Source: Qipengyuania spongiae (lineage in GTDB: Bacteria > Pseudomonadota > Alphaproteobacteria > Sphingomonadales > Sphingomonadaceae). Taken from it: a stretch of DNA of 64,000 nucleotides. The notes below the pieces were generated by a model that saw nothing but the letters and a program-made list of their open reading frames with translations, was not told the DNA's origin and did no database searches. Within the stretch, counting starts at the first letter, position 1; each line of letters starts with the position of its first letter. This document shows, piece after piece, positions 50,213 through 58,912 of the stretch. Where the stretch lies: NCBI RefSeq assembly GCF_026168555.1, contig NZ_CP092471.1, forward strand, positions 1,560,501 through 1,624,500. Direction: 5' to 3'. The position numbers and the translations under genes are program-made.

Positions 50213-51154
50213 ATGGCCTATCGCAAGGGACAAAGCGGCGGAGTGTCGCCTGCTACCCGTATCACCCAGGAAATCATCGCACGCCTCGAGTCCGGCACGA
50301 AGCCGTGGATCAAGCCATGGCGCGGTGTGCCAGTCTCGCGCCCATTGCGGGCGTGCGGCATCCCTTATCGCGGCATGAATGTATTCTGGCTCTGGATGGT
50401 TGCCGACATGTGCGATTACGCCTCGCCGTTCTGGATGACCTACAATCAGGCCAAAGAACTGGGCGCACAGGTGCGCAAGGGTGAAAAATCCACCATCGCC
50501 ATCTTCTACAAGAGCTACACCAAGGAAGTCGAAGCCCCCGAAACCGGCGAAAAAACCGACGAAAGTCGTCGTGTGCTGAAGGCCTATCCGGTTTTCAATG
50601 CTGATCAGGTCGAAGGTCTGCCCGAGTGTTTCCATCCCGCCGCGACGCTTGATGTGGTGGAGCCCGAGGGCCGTCAGGCTGAACTCGACTCATTCTTTGC
50701 CCGTATTCCGGCCGTGCTGCGGCATCAGGGCGACGAAGCCTATTATGAGCCAGTGGCTGACCGGGTGACAATGCCGCCCGCGCATCTCTTCTCGGGCTTC
50801 GACCACTATTACGCGACGCTCGCGCACGAGCTGTCGCATTGGACCGGCCATGCCAGTCGCCTCGACCGCAATCTCAAGAATCGATTTGGTTCTGCAGCTT
50901 ACGCTGCCGAGGAACTCATTGCCGAACTTTCGAGCGCCATGATTGGCGCTGAACTCGGTCTGCCAGTCACCCACCTCGATAGCCATGCCAGCTATATCGA
51001 GCACTGGCTCAAGCTCCTGAAGCAGGATGACCGTGCCATTCTCACCGCTGCCGCAAAGGCGGAGGAAGCATCAAGGCTTCTGCTCAAACTCGGAGGACGG
51101 ATCTTTGCCGATGATACCGACGAAGCGTCTGCCGACGCTGCGTTGGCTGCCTGA
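50213..51154 (+). CDS. ardC: ArdC-like antirestriction protein
   Basis: 313 residues. The N-terminal DUF1738 ssDNA-binding domain (ITQEIIARLESGTKPWIKPWRG, SRPLRACGIPYRGMNVFWLW in part) is followed by an MPTase-type metalloprotease domain with HELSHWTGHASRLDRN (HExxH) and a later Glu (EELIAELSSAMIGAELG). ArdC proteins protect incoming ssDNA and counter restriction during conjugation. Ribosome site AGGAG before ATG. Confidence 0.9.
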   Translation: MAYRKGQSGGVSPATRITQEIIARLESGTKPWIKPWRGVPVSRPLRACGIPYRGMNVFWLWMVADMCDYASPFWMTYNQAKELGAQVRKGEKSTIAIFYKSYTKEVEAPETGEKTDESRRVLKAYPVFNADQVEGLPECFHPAATLDVVEPEGRQAELDSFFARIPAVLRHQGDEAYYEPVADRVTMPPAHLFSGFDHYYATLAHELSHWTGHASRLDRNLKNRFGSAAYAAEELIAELSSAMIGAELGLPVTHLDSHASYIEHWLKLLKQDDRAILTAAAKAEEASRLLLKLGGRIFADDTDEASADAALAA

Positions 51155-51165
51155 AGGAGGGTGTC

Positions 51166-51588
51166 ATGGGCCGATCGGTTAGCTACCCCAGCGGGGCCAT
51201 AGTGGCCTTCACGGTGCTCGAAGTCGAAAACGACGACGACTGGGACTTCGAATATGAGTGGCTCCGCGAAGATCTGCGCGAGCGCGCAAGGCAGGCATTC
51301 CCTTCCCTGATCGCCCACGACGGTTGGCGATGCCGCGAAGACCGCATCCTCATGCGCAATGCTTACGCGGATTTCGGTGTGTCGGTTTACGCCGGCCTTG
51401 TTGCGGTGTGGATCGTCGAGCGTGACGATGGCGCCTATTGGGATGCCGATTGGCGCACGGCCAGATCGCCGAGGGCACAACGCTGGCTGTCCCAGATCGC
51501 TTCGCGCTTTGAAGCGTTGTTCGGCGACTACGTCTGCCTCGGTCACATGTCGAACGGGGAGGGCGTTTACGCAAAGCGGGTAGCCTGA
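51166..51588 (+). CDS. plasmid-type hypothetical protein
   Basis: 140 residues, acidic, ending GVYAKRVA. It starts 12 bases after the ardC stop with a GAAGGAGG site. I recall similar proteins next to ArdC genes on mobile elements but know of no function. No membrane segment or motif is seen. Confidence 0.75.
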   Translation: MGRSVSYPSGAIVAFTVLEVENDDDWDFEYEWLREDLRERARQAFPSLIAHDGWRCREDRILMRNAYADFGVSVYAGLVAVWIVERDDGAYWDADWRTARSPRAQRWLSQIASRFEALFGDYVCLGHMSNGEGVYAKRVA

Positions 51589-51887
51589 TGCGCCAGTCAC
51601 TATGGTCGTGGCGAAGTGCCTGTTCTCCCTGACGAAGCTTGTTTTTGCACTCATGGCCTGAAGCCATGCGAGAGAGGCCCTGGGCCAGCCGCCAGTCTGC
51701 CGCAACCCGGCTTGCGCAAGCCCGAGTTGGCCCGGCCCTGTGGGCCGTTGGCCTGCCCGCGCCAGCCTGCCCAAGCGGGTTTCCCCTGTCGGGTGCGGAG
51801 ACTGCCTCAAGCTGGCCCTGACGGGCTCTCGCTGGCGCAGCCATAAGCGGGTGCGTCAGCCTCACGCCAGTCAGGAGGACAATACCC
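51589..51887. other. palindrome-rich gene-free stretch
   Basis: GC-rich sequence with several inverted repeats, including a perfect 14-base palindrome GGCTTGCGCAAGCC (51709-51722) and GGCCC-type repeats. No ribosome sites fit the short frames that cross it. May be a replication, transfer or transcription control region. Confidence 0.45.
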
Positions 51888-52841
51888 ATGCACTCATCAT
51901 TTTCCGAGCAACTTGCCGGCCTCGATCTTTCCGGTTTTTCGATTGGTCCTGCCCCGGTTTCCACCAATGATTTTCCGGGCCACGATGCGGTTGTACAAAC
52001 TCTCGAAGCGGTCTGGTCCGATCTCTTTGCGATGGTCTCTGGGACTGCGCTCGAGGCCGATGCCGAGGACCTCGGCTGGGCGTTCGTCAACATCTTCCAT
52101 CGTTCCGCGACCCGCAAATCGGCCGCAGTCGACCGCGCAACCGACGAGGTCCGAGCGCTCCTGGCCACTGCCGATGGATCCGAAATTCACACCCATGAAC
52201 TCGAGACCCAGGTTGAGCGTGCGCAGTGTGCCGAAGGCGCCATGCTCGCTCTCGAAGAGATGCGTGAGGTGGCCGCTGCCCTCTATCTCAACGAGTTCGG
52301 ATCTTCGTGGAAACCTGTGTCGAGCTCGCGCTTCAATCACAGCGCCATGCTGACTTCCGCGCTTGTGGAGGGCCGCGAGTTCGTCCGAGCTCGGTCCGAA
52401 GCGAAACGCCGCGCCGCCATGCCAGAAGGTACGCCGGTGATCTTTGCCGGTGGCCGCACACGCCATCCAAACGAGCAGGACGCTCTTACCTTTGCCAACA
52501 ATGTCTGGGCTACTCTGGACAAGGTCCACGACCGGGTTCCTGACATGGTTCTTGTCCATGGCGGTGATACCAAGGGTGTTGACCGTCTGGCATCCTCATG
52601 GGCGGAACGACGCAACATCCCGCAAATCAGCTTCTCCCTCGACATGCGCCTGGGGGCACGCGCAGGCTTCAAGCGCAACGAGCGTATGCTCTCGCTCGCC
52701 CCCCGTTATGTCGTCGCCTTTCCCGGAAACGGAGTCCTGGAGCGCCTCGTCATCGAAGCCAAATCCCGTCGGATCACGGTTGTCGATCGCCGTGGTCCGC
52801 TGGGCACTTCCCCCAAGCGCGCGGCGCAGGATACCGACTGA
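51888..52841 (+). CDS. DUF2493 / SLOG-domain protein
   Basis: 317 residues. The C-terminal third is a SLOG (YspA-like) nucleotide-binding fold: VIFAGGRTRHPNEQDALTF, VLVHGGDTKGVDRLASSWA, and RNERMLSLAPRYVVAFPGNG. The N-terminal 170 residues are helical and typical of the plasmid-borne version. SLOG domains bind nucleotide ligands; the ligand here is unknown. A strong site (AGGAGG) precedes ATG 51888. Confidence 0.85.
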   Translation: MHSSFSEQLAGLDLSGFSIGPAPVSTNDFPGHDAVVQTLEAVWSDLFAMVSGTALEADAEDLGWAFVNIFHRSATRKSAAVDRATDEVRALLATADGSEIHTHELETQVERAQCAEGAMLALEEMREVAAALYLNEFGSSWKPVSSSRFNHSAMLTSALVEGREFVRARSEAKRRAAMPEGTPVIFAGGRTRHPNEQDALTFANNVWATLDKVHDRVPDMVLVHGGDTKGVDRLASSWAERRNIPQISFSLDMRLGARAGFKRNERMLSLAPRYVVAFPGNGVLERLVIEAKSRRITVVDRRGPLGTSPKRAAQDTD

Positions 52842-52958
52842 TGCGTCGGGCATCGCGCCAGCGCTATCGGCGCTGGCGCAGACCGTCAGAGGAAAGAGAT
52901 CGCCTGTTATCGTGGGCAAGACGATTGGTGCTTGCCCGCACATATCAGGAGATATCTC

Positions 52959-53396
52959 ATGACTGATTTTCAGGCAATTATGGCGGACTTTGCTGTCCGC
53001 CAGGCCGAACGCGCGGCGCAGGCACAAAGTGAAATCCAACGGCTCAAGGCAGCTATCATTGACCCGCTGCTCAATGCCGAAATTGCCCGCGTAGAAATCC
53101 GCTTCGATGGGTGCGGCGACAGCGGTGCGGTCGAAGGATGCGTCTTCTCAGACGCCGTCGGGGCGAGTGTTCCGTGTCCCGAAGTGACGATCGATTGTGC
53201 TGGAGAAGGCGACGACCAGAGCCTTAATTCCGCCCTCGAGCAACTGACTTACCTTGCTCTCGAACGCCATCATCCCGGATGGGAAATCAATGATGGTGCA
53301 TGCGGCGAACTGGTCATCGACGTGGCTACGCCGAGTTTCGTTCTGGACTGCCAGCTGCGTTACACGGCGACCGACGACCATTCGACTGATCTCTAG
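52959..53396 (+). CDS. plasmid-type hypothetical protein (DUF6878-like)
   Basis: 145 residues beginning MTDFQAIMADFAVRQAERAAQAQ, with a central acidic beta-rich part (VEIRFDGCGDSGAVEGC) and LEQLTYLALERHHPGWEINDGACGEL. I associate it with DUF6878, often near SLOG/DUF2493 genes on plasmids. ATG at 52959 has CAGGAG upstream. Function unknown. Confidence 0.75.
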   Translation: MTDFQAIMADFAVRQAERAAQAQSEIQRLKAAIIDPLLNAEIARVEIRFDGCGDSGAVEGCVFSDAVGASVPCPEVTIDCAGEGDDQSLNSALEQLTYLALERHHPGWEINDGACGELVIDVATPSFVLDCQLRYTATDDHSTDL

Positions 53397-53406
53397 GAGA
53401 AGTGCG

Positions 53407-53835
53407 ATGGCTCATTGCTATTATCACGCCCTATCGTCGGTCCGGAAATGGGGAGGGAGGGTGGAAGATTACCTGCCGCTCCACCAATGGTTTGACCAGT
53501 CGAAGGCGATCTTTGCTGATCCGCGGCACCGGGCCCTTCGGCACCATGCCGAAGGCATTTTCATGCTCGAAACGCTGTTCGGGCCTACCATCGTCAACGC
53601 CGACAGCCGTGTCGTGCCTGTTCGTCTTATAGGCGAGCAGCACGTCCGCGAGGACTTGGGTACGATCCCTTCCTTTGCGGATTGGGGGCGCCTGATCACG
53701 CCCCAAGACTGGATGTTGCGGGGTCATCGCCTGGACGAGCCGATGCCGCTTGGCACTATGGAGACTGGAGCTAGCGGTGCGTTTTCAGGTGGTCATTCGT
53801 CGGCTTCGAGAGGAGTTTCCGTCGTCGAGATATGA
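53407..53835 (+). CDS. plasmid-type hypothetical protein (DUF6915-like)
   Basis: 142 residues. MAHCYYHALSSVRKWGGRVEDYLPLHQWFD and HRALRHHAEGIF, then VPVRLIGEQHVREDLGTIPSF and WMLRGH (both in part), fit DUF6915. Eleven bases after the previous gene with TAGGAG as ribosome site. Several conserved His residues hint at metal binding, but nothing more can be said. Confidence 0.75.
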   Translation: MAHCYYHALSSVRKWGGRVEDYLPLHQWFDQSKAIFADPRHRALRHHAEGIFMLETLFGPTIVNADSRVVPVRLIGEQHVREDLGTIPSFADWGRLITPQDWMLRGHRLDEPMPLGTMETGASGAFSGGHSSASRGVSVVEI

Positions 53836-54132
53836 TGTCGCCTTCGAGACGGGCGAGGTCAGGGGCACGTTGCAGCCCGTTAATGTGAAAAGTCATGGCT
53901 TAACCTGTGCAAGGCACTCGGGACCAACCCGGCCTGTAAGCAAACCTTTCCTGAAGCACCCCCGTCGAGACGCGCAACCCCGATCAGGTCCGGCCGAGTT
54001 GCCGGGCTGCGCCCGGCTGCCCGCACCACCCGATCCAGATCGAGGTTTCCCTTCGGTGCGCTTCGCCGTGGCCGCTTCCTAGTCGGGTTTGCAGCCGGGA
54101 TGGACCCGGAATGCTCGATCAGGAGAAAGACC
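53836..54132. other. ssb upstream region
   Basis: No gene supported. A perfect hairpin GCCGGGC-tgc-GCCCGGC lies at 54001-54017. The ssb ribosome site is AGGAGAAA. Confidence 0.5.
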
Positions 54133-54522
54133 ATGACCAATCTCGTTATCCTCGTTGGCCGCATCGCTCGCGATCCCGAAACCCGCACCACCCAGGGCGG
54201 CACCAACATTACCTCGATCTCGGTCGTCACCGACCGTCCCGCCCGCAAGGACGGCAAGACCTACAAGGACGAAAACGGCTACACCGCCAAGGACAGCGAA
54301 TTCCACCGCGTGACCTGCTTCAACGGTCTCGGCCAGAACGTCGCCAAGTACTGCACCAAGGGCCAACTCGTGACGGTCGAGGGACGCATCCACTATACGC
54401 AGTGGGAAGACCAGGACGGCACCAAGCGCTACGGCTGCGAGATCATCGCTGACAAGGTGGACTTCCTCACCAAGGGGCGGGCGTCGAACAATGAGGGTGC
54501 GCCCGACATCGATGAGGACTGA
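54133..54522 (+). CDS. ssb: single-stranded DNA-binding protein
   Basis: 129 residues with one OB fold: NLVILVGRIARDPETRTTQGG, FHRVTCFNGLGQNVAKYCTKG and GRIHYTQWEDQDGTKRYGCEIIADKVDFL (part). It lacks the usual long Gly/Pro linker and the DDDIPF tail; it ends acidic (DIDED), as in many plasmid SSBs. It coats single strands during replication or transfer of the element. ATG 54133 is preferred over an upstream extension. Confidence 0.93.
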   Translation: MTNLVILVGRIARDPETRTTQGGTNITSISVVTDRPARKDGKTYKDENGYTAKDSEFHRVTCFNGLGQNVAKYCTKGQLVTVEGRIHYTQWEDQDGTKRYGCEIIADKVDFLTKGRASNNEGAPDIDED

Positions 54523-54540
54523 GCGCCTTCCGCAAACCAC

Positions 54541-54576
54541 AAGGCTCCGATGGTTCGCGCCATCGGGGCCTTTTTT
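54541..54576 (+). terminator. intrinsic terminator after ssb
   Basis: GGCTCCGATGG (54543-54553) pairs with CCATCGGGGCC (54560-54570) with one wobble, loop TTCGCG, then TTTTTT. Confidence 0.88.
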
Positions 54577-54638
54577 GTGCTCGCTGGCGTGAACGGCGGG
54601 GCGGGGCATCGAGCCCACGCCCCGCCGCGGTTGAAGTG

Positions 54639-54869
54639 TCAGGCGGGGGAGAGCCGCTTGAGAGCATCGTCGATCCCGATGGTGAGCGATGCGCGGATGA
54701 GCTGCTTCAGTTGCGCAGGTTCGATAGTCTCGGCTCCGCATTCAAGAAGAACCTTGCCCAGTTCGCCGGCTGCTTCATCACGGAGCCTGGCCTCCTGTGC
54801 ATCGAGTTCTTCGCGCTGCTCGCGCAGCTTCTTGAGCGCATTACGCGCGCTCGGTTTGGACCTGGCCAT
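54639..54869 (-). CDS. small coiled-coil protein (DUF6437-like)
   Basis: 76 residues: ARSKPSARNALKKLREQREELDAQEARLRDEAAGELGKVLLE is a heptad-like basic/acidic helix, followed by AQLKQLIRASLTIGIDDALKRLSP. I associate it with DUF6437, common beside MobF-type transfer genes. Start MARSK at 54869 is chosen; the upstream 18 residues lack family character. Possibly a relaxosome helper, by context only. Confidence 0.7.
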   Translation of the reverse strand: MARSKPSARNALKKLREQREELDAQEARLRDEAAGELGKVLLECGAETIEPAQLKQLIRASLTIGIDDALKRLSPA

Positions 54870-55023
54870 CTGATTGTCCTTTCGCTGGCCGTTGGTCCCC
54901 TCCACGCGCGACAGTGCCAGCATGGGACCATGTAGGAAAACGGTTTATGCCGCGATGCTAGTGCTTCTTACGCTGACGTTGGAGAGGTCTCTCTCGCAGA
55001 AAGTCCAAGTGTGATGCGGGCTT

Positions 55024-55082
55024 TGGGGCCGCGTCAAGGACGACGGGGCCCCACCATTTTTACCGGGCAAGCCCGGCAAAAA
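55024..55082. promoter_or_regulatory. conserved-looking inverted repeat region, candidate oriT or terminator
   Basis: ATTTTT-a-CCGGGC-aa-GCCCGG-c-AAAAAT (55055-55082) is a near-perfect palindrome that would end transcription on both strands. Just before it GGGGCC and GGGGCCCC bracket CGTCAAGGACGAC (about 55024-55051). It lies between two plasmid-type genes and 1.4-3.8 kb from the coupling protein and relaxase genes. Transfer-origin function is a guess; terminator is the simpler reading. Confidence 0.4.
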
Positions 55083-55195
55083 TCGTTTCCCCCGTCGCCG
55101 CTTCGCGGCCGCGCTATGCGCGGTCCCTGACCCGGCCCGTCACCCACATCCTCGCAGCTCCTGATGCGACGCATCGAACATCAGGAGGAAAGATC

Positions 55196-55432
55196 ATGTA
55201 CGCTTCACTGAATATCGCGCAGGGTTCATTCCAGGCAGATCAGGCAGCTTTCGTTGCCGCACTCGACAAGGCTCATGCCCGGTCCCTTCACAGCTACTTC
55301 ACCCAATATGTTCTGACCGATGGTGAGGCAGGTTACATCGCGGTCGATGAGGGCGATTACGGCGCACTGCCCAAGGTGATGCTGGACCGGGTCATCGACA
55401 CTGTGCCCGGAAAGCTGAGCGATGAAATTTGA
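55196..55432 (+). CDS. small hypothetical protein
   Basis: 78 residues, start ATG 55196 with AGGAGGAAAG before it. FVAALDKAHARSLHSYFTQYVLTDGEAGYIAVDEGDY (in part) has no domain that I recognise. Short acidic protein of plasmid type; a hairpin-T run near 55450-55480 follows. Confidence 0.65.
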   Translation: MYASLNIAQGSFQADQAAFVAALDKAHARSLHSYFTQYVLTDGEAGYIAVDEGDYGALPKVMLDRVIDTVPGKLSDEI

Positions 55433-55534
55433 TGCCACAAACAAGGAGGAAGTCCGTCAGGGCTTCCTCCTTTCTTTTTGCTCGGGTCCCGTATTGTCGC
55501 TCCCGTAGGTATCGCGCGAGCATTCCCTGCCGCA

Positions 55535-55729
55535 TCAGTCCTCGGCGGTAGACGCATCGAAGTCCTCCAGCCGATCGGGCATGTCGAGTACCTTCATGGC
55601 CGCTGCTGAAATGGCCTCGGCCTTCGTCGGAAAGGCTTCTGCCGAACTGATCGACACGCCGCTCGAATAGGTAACGGTTGCCTGGAAACCATTGCCTTTG
55701 GGTGTCGCGCTCAGTGTTACGTCCGCCAT
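55535..55729 (-). CDS. small hypothetical protein
   Basis: 64 residues: MADVTLSATPKGNGFQATVT then SSAEAFPTKAEAISAAAMKVLDMPDRL, ending acidic. The ATG at 55729 has GGAG eight bases upstream; ATG at 55735 would add two residues. A larger frame continues upstream without sense. No function known. Confidence 0.6.
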   Translation of the reverse strand: MADVTLSATPKGNGFQATVTYSSGVSISSAEAFPTKAEAISAAAMKVLDMPDRLEDFDASTAED

Positions 55730-55735
55730 AGCCAT

Positions 55736-56171
55736 GCTCCCGGTGGGATGCCCGCGACACCATTCTTCCTGTCGGCGGACTCGATCGATCTTTAGCACGA
55801 TCGGCCATCGAGCGGCATCAACTTCATCCGTTCGACTTGGGACTTCAAAACCGCCGAGCCTGTGCAGGTCATGACACTGGGACCTACCCTCTAAGCTGGG
55901 GACAGAGGTGCACACCGTACGCGACAAATCGCAGGCGGGAGGCAATAAAAAAGACAGTAAAGACAGCGTGTTGATGGATTTTCGCAAAAATGGCAGCTTC
56001 TCAATCAGAAATGAATGGTCGCCAATTCGCCAATCGGATTTGATTGAATGCAGCCAAAAAATGGCGCATTCCTGCGCATCTCGCGTGTTCTTGACATGTT
56101 CTCGTTTCTGATTTAGACAATAACAGCCTTTCGCAGTGCGTTCCGGGCTCCTGACCAAAAGGAGTCCGTGC
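55736..56171. other. gene-free, partly AT-rich region before the transfer genes
   Basis: No supported gene in 436 bases. The stretch 55920-56130 is markedly AT-richer than its surroundings, which would suit a promoter region or an origin, but no iteron set or nick motif was identified. Confidence 0.45.
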
Positions 56172-56504
56172 ATGACACGGCCAAAATCTCTCCAGGTACA
56201 TGTCACCGTCGAGCTCGCTGAGCGGGTTCGTGCTGCAGCCAAGCGGCGCGATATCAGCGTCAGCGAATGGATCCGGTCGCTGCTTTCGCAGGCATGCGAA
56301 AATGACGATCTTGCATCCAAGCTCGAGACATCGGTGGACCGCGTCAGCCGTCAATCGGTGTTCACGATGGTCGGCGTCGATGCCCTTCTCGCAGGGCATC
56401 CCGATCACGGTCTGCGTGAGCGAGCCCATCAGGCCTACGGCCGCAAATGCAAGGAACTGGGGCTCACCGCAAACGCCGGCGAGGGAGGTTCCGATGAAGC
56501 GTAA
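56172..56504 (+). CDS. ribbon-helix-helix relaxosome-type accessory protein
   Basis: 110 residues. The N-terminus (LQVHVTVELAERVRAAAKRRDISVSEWIRSLL) has the strand-helix-helix layout of RHH DNA binders. The C-terminal half (MVGVDALLAGHPDHGLRERAHQAYGRKCKE) is family-specific. It lies directly before the coupling protein gene, overlapping it by 11 bases, so a role in binding oriT or controlling transfer genes is likely. Ribosome site AGGAG. Confidence 0.75.
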   Translation: MTRPKSLQVHVTVELAERVRAAAKRRDISVSEWIRSLLSQACENDDLASKLETSVDRVSRQSVFTMVGVDALLAGHPDHGLRERAHQAYGRKCKELGLTANAGEGGSDEA

Positions 56505-58878
56505 CCTCGTCAACTTCACGCGCGGAAGTCAGCTGCTCGGGCACTTCAGTTTCATGTTTGCAGCAGGTCTCAAGGGCCCGCTGATCATCGCCGCGATCGG
56601 CATTTCCTGGACCAGCTGGTGGACCGTTTCTGCCGGGCTAACCGATCACGAAACCTACCTGGTCTGGATGCGAATTTATGCTGCCATCTACGGCTTCATG
56701 GAGTTCGATCCGGCCAAACAGGTCGCACTCGAAACGGGGTTTGGAGGAACCATCCAGATCCCCATCATCATGCTCGATGCCTATCCGCCGGTGATCCGTG
56801 CGTGGGATCATCTGCTCGACTTGCTGGGCGATGCGCTGGTGCGTTCGGCCTTGCTGCTCGTGCCGGCCTTCGTGCTGTTCTACTGGTTCGCAGCGCGCTT
56901 CGGCAGCCGCTCGAAAGAGCGCAAGCATGAGCGCGGTGCCATGCTCGTTACACTACCGGAACTGGTTGATGAGGTGCGCGGGCACAACCAGCGCGAGCGC
57001 GCCCGAGAGCTTTCGAGCGCCATGGGTTGGAAATGGCATCTCTGTTCGCCCAAGGAACTATCTGCGGCATTTCCCTACCGGCCCTCGCATCTTGCGACGG
57101 TTGTCTATCCCTGGCGGCTCGAACAGAGCCACGCCATGCTCATCGGCACCACCGGCATGGGCAAGACGGTCGCGATGTCGGACATGATTGCCGAAGCCCG
57201 CGCCAAGGGACAGCGCTGCGTCGTCTTCGACCTCACCGGCGCTTTCATCGAACACTTCTATCAGGCCGACCGGGACATCATTCTCAACCCGCTAGACGCG
57301 CGCTGTCCGCAATGGAGCCTCTTCGACGAATGCCGTACCGAAGGTGAATTTTGGGCGGCAGCGGAAGCCCTCGTACCCCATGACGGGGGCGGGGAGGCGC
57401 AGTTCTGGGTCATCGCGGCGCGTGCCTTATTCGTCGAGTTCTGCCTCAAGCTGGTGGCCGAAGGGCGGGGCACCAATGCTGCGCTTGCCCGCGAATTGAT
57501 GACCGCCGATCTCTCGCGGGTCCACGCCATGATGCGAGGCACGATTGCTGATCCCCTGACCGCTCCTGAAGCCGCGCGCATGGCGGAATCGATCCGGGCA
57601 GTGTTCAACGTGAACGCCAAGGCGCTGAAACTCCTGCCCACCTCCGGGCGGAACTTTTCGGTCCGCGACTGGGTCGAGGAAGGCGCCCATGAAGACGAAG
57701 GCACTAACGCCCAGAGACGTGGCTCGGTGGTCTTCATCTCCGCGCGCTACGTCGACATGAGCGTATGCGCGCAGCTCCTCGCGCTGTGGCTCGATACGGC
57801 GATGAACACGCTGATGACGATGCCACGCACCAAGGATCTCAAATGCTGGTTTTTCATCGACGAGCTGGGCGCGCTTCATCGCCTGCCAGCGCTCGAGAAA
57901 GGCCTGCAGACGGCGCGTAATTTTGGCGGCGCGATCGTCACCGGCATCCACGCCTACGCCAAGCTCAAAGAGGTCTATGGCGAGAACATGGCGATGACCC
58001 TGGCATCGCTAGCCAGGACCAAATTGATCCTCGGTACGGCAGACCGCGAGACCGCCACCTGGTGTTCCGACTTCATCGGACATCGCCAGGTTCGCGACAT
58101 GGAAGAAGGCTACACCTATGGCTACAACAATGCCCGCGACGCCGTCAGCCTGACGCCGCGCAAGCATATCGAGCCTTTGCTGCTGCCCGACCAGTTGATG
58201 AACCTTCCGCGCCTGTCGGGCTTCATCAAATTCCCCGATGGGTTTCCCGCAGCACCGGTTCGCCTGAAACCAATAGACCGGGAAAGAATCGCGCACGTCT
58301 TCGTCGGTCGGGCCAAGGATCGAGAGCCCATCCGGCTGGTTGAAGGCAAACCTGAGGACGGCCAGGCAGCTGCCAATCCGCCAACAAACCAGAGCGAACA
58401 TCCTTCGTCGAACGATGATGGGGCAGGCAAGCCTGTCGTCCCAAAGCAAGGTACTCTTCCGCTCGAACCGGCAGTCGAGGTCGATGCCAAGCAGTCACTC
58501 CAGCGGGTGGCGAAACAGGCCGAGAAGTACATTCCCGACGACACCAGGAAGCCGTCAGGCAAGTCCGGTCATCCGCGAAAATCGTCGCCCGAAGAGCGCA
58601 CGGCAACGCCGCGTGGTTCCCGTCCATTGCTGCCCACGAATGCGGCGCTCCGCAAAGGCGATCATCCCGATGAGAAGGATCCATCGAAAGCGGAAAAGGT
58701 GGGACGCCGAAGCGACGTGCCTCGGGCCAATCCGCCCTCGGATAAGCCGCAAGCCGTCGATCGGACAGCCCAACGCCAGCTAGAGGCAGAAGCCCGCAAG
58801 CTCATGCTCGAAGACGGCGTTCCCGAGCAGGATCAGCCATCGCACGAGGGCCCCGATCTCGGCGATTTTGAACTGTGA
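56494..58878 (+). CDS. type IV coupling protein (TraD/TrwB family)
   Basis: 794 residues. Two to three N-terminal membrane helices (GPLIIAAIGISWTSWW; DALVRSALLLVPAFVLFYWF) are followed by a VirD4/TrwB ATPase: GTTGMGKT (about 218-225) as Walker A, CWFFIDELGALHRLPALEKG (about 450) as Walker B, ARNFGGAIVTGIHAYAKLKE. The C-terminal 150 residues are Pro/Lys-rich and disordered, ending DLGDFEL. It carries the relaxase-DNA complex to a secretion channel. ATG at 56494 follows GGGAGG. Confidence 0.9.
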   Translation: MKRNLVNFTRGSQLLGHFSFMFAAGLKGPLIIAAIGISWTSWWTVSAGLTDHETYLVWMRIYAAIYGFMEFDPAKQVALETGFGGTIQIPIIMLDAYPPVIRAWDHLLDLLGDALVRSALLLVPAFVLFYWFAARFGSRSKERKHERGAMLVTLPELVDEVRGHNQRERARELSSAMGWKWHLCSPKELSAAFPYRPSHLATVVYPWRLEQSHAMLIGTTGMGKTVAMSDMIAEARAKGQRCVVFDLTGAFIEHFYQADRDIILNPLDARCPQWSLFDECRTEGEFWAAAEALVPHDGGGEAQFWVIAARALFVEFCLKLVAEGRGTNAALARELMTADLSRVHAMMRGTIADPLTAPEAARMAESIRAVFNVNAKALKLLPTSGRNFSVRDWVEEGAHEDEGTNAQRRGSVVFISARYVDMSVCAQLLALWLDTAMNTLMTMPRTKDLKCWFFIDELGALHRLPALEKGLQTARNFGGAIVTGIHAYAKLKEVYGENMAMTLASLARTKLILGTADRETATWCSDFIGHRQVRDMEEGYTYGYNNARDAVSLTPRKHIEPLLLPDQLMNLPRLSGFIKFPDGFPAAPVRLKPIDRERIAHVFVGRAKDREPIRLVEGKPEDGQAAANPPTNQSEHPSSNDDGAGKPVVPKQGTLPLEPAVEVDAKQSLQRVAKQAEKYIPDDTRKPSGKSGHPRKSSPEERTATPRGSRPLLPTNAALRKGDHPDEKDPSKAEKVGRRSDVPRANPPSDKPQAVDRTAQRQLEAEARKLMLEDGVPEQDQPSHEGPDLGDFEL

Positions 58879-58912
58879 CGCACGAGGCAGACGCCGCCGG
58901 GCGGAGTGAGAC

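Noticed and set aside
53750-54082. 110-residue frame after the DUF6915-like gene
   Set aside because: Overlaps the end of a better gene and ends in Pro/Arg-rich nonsense.
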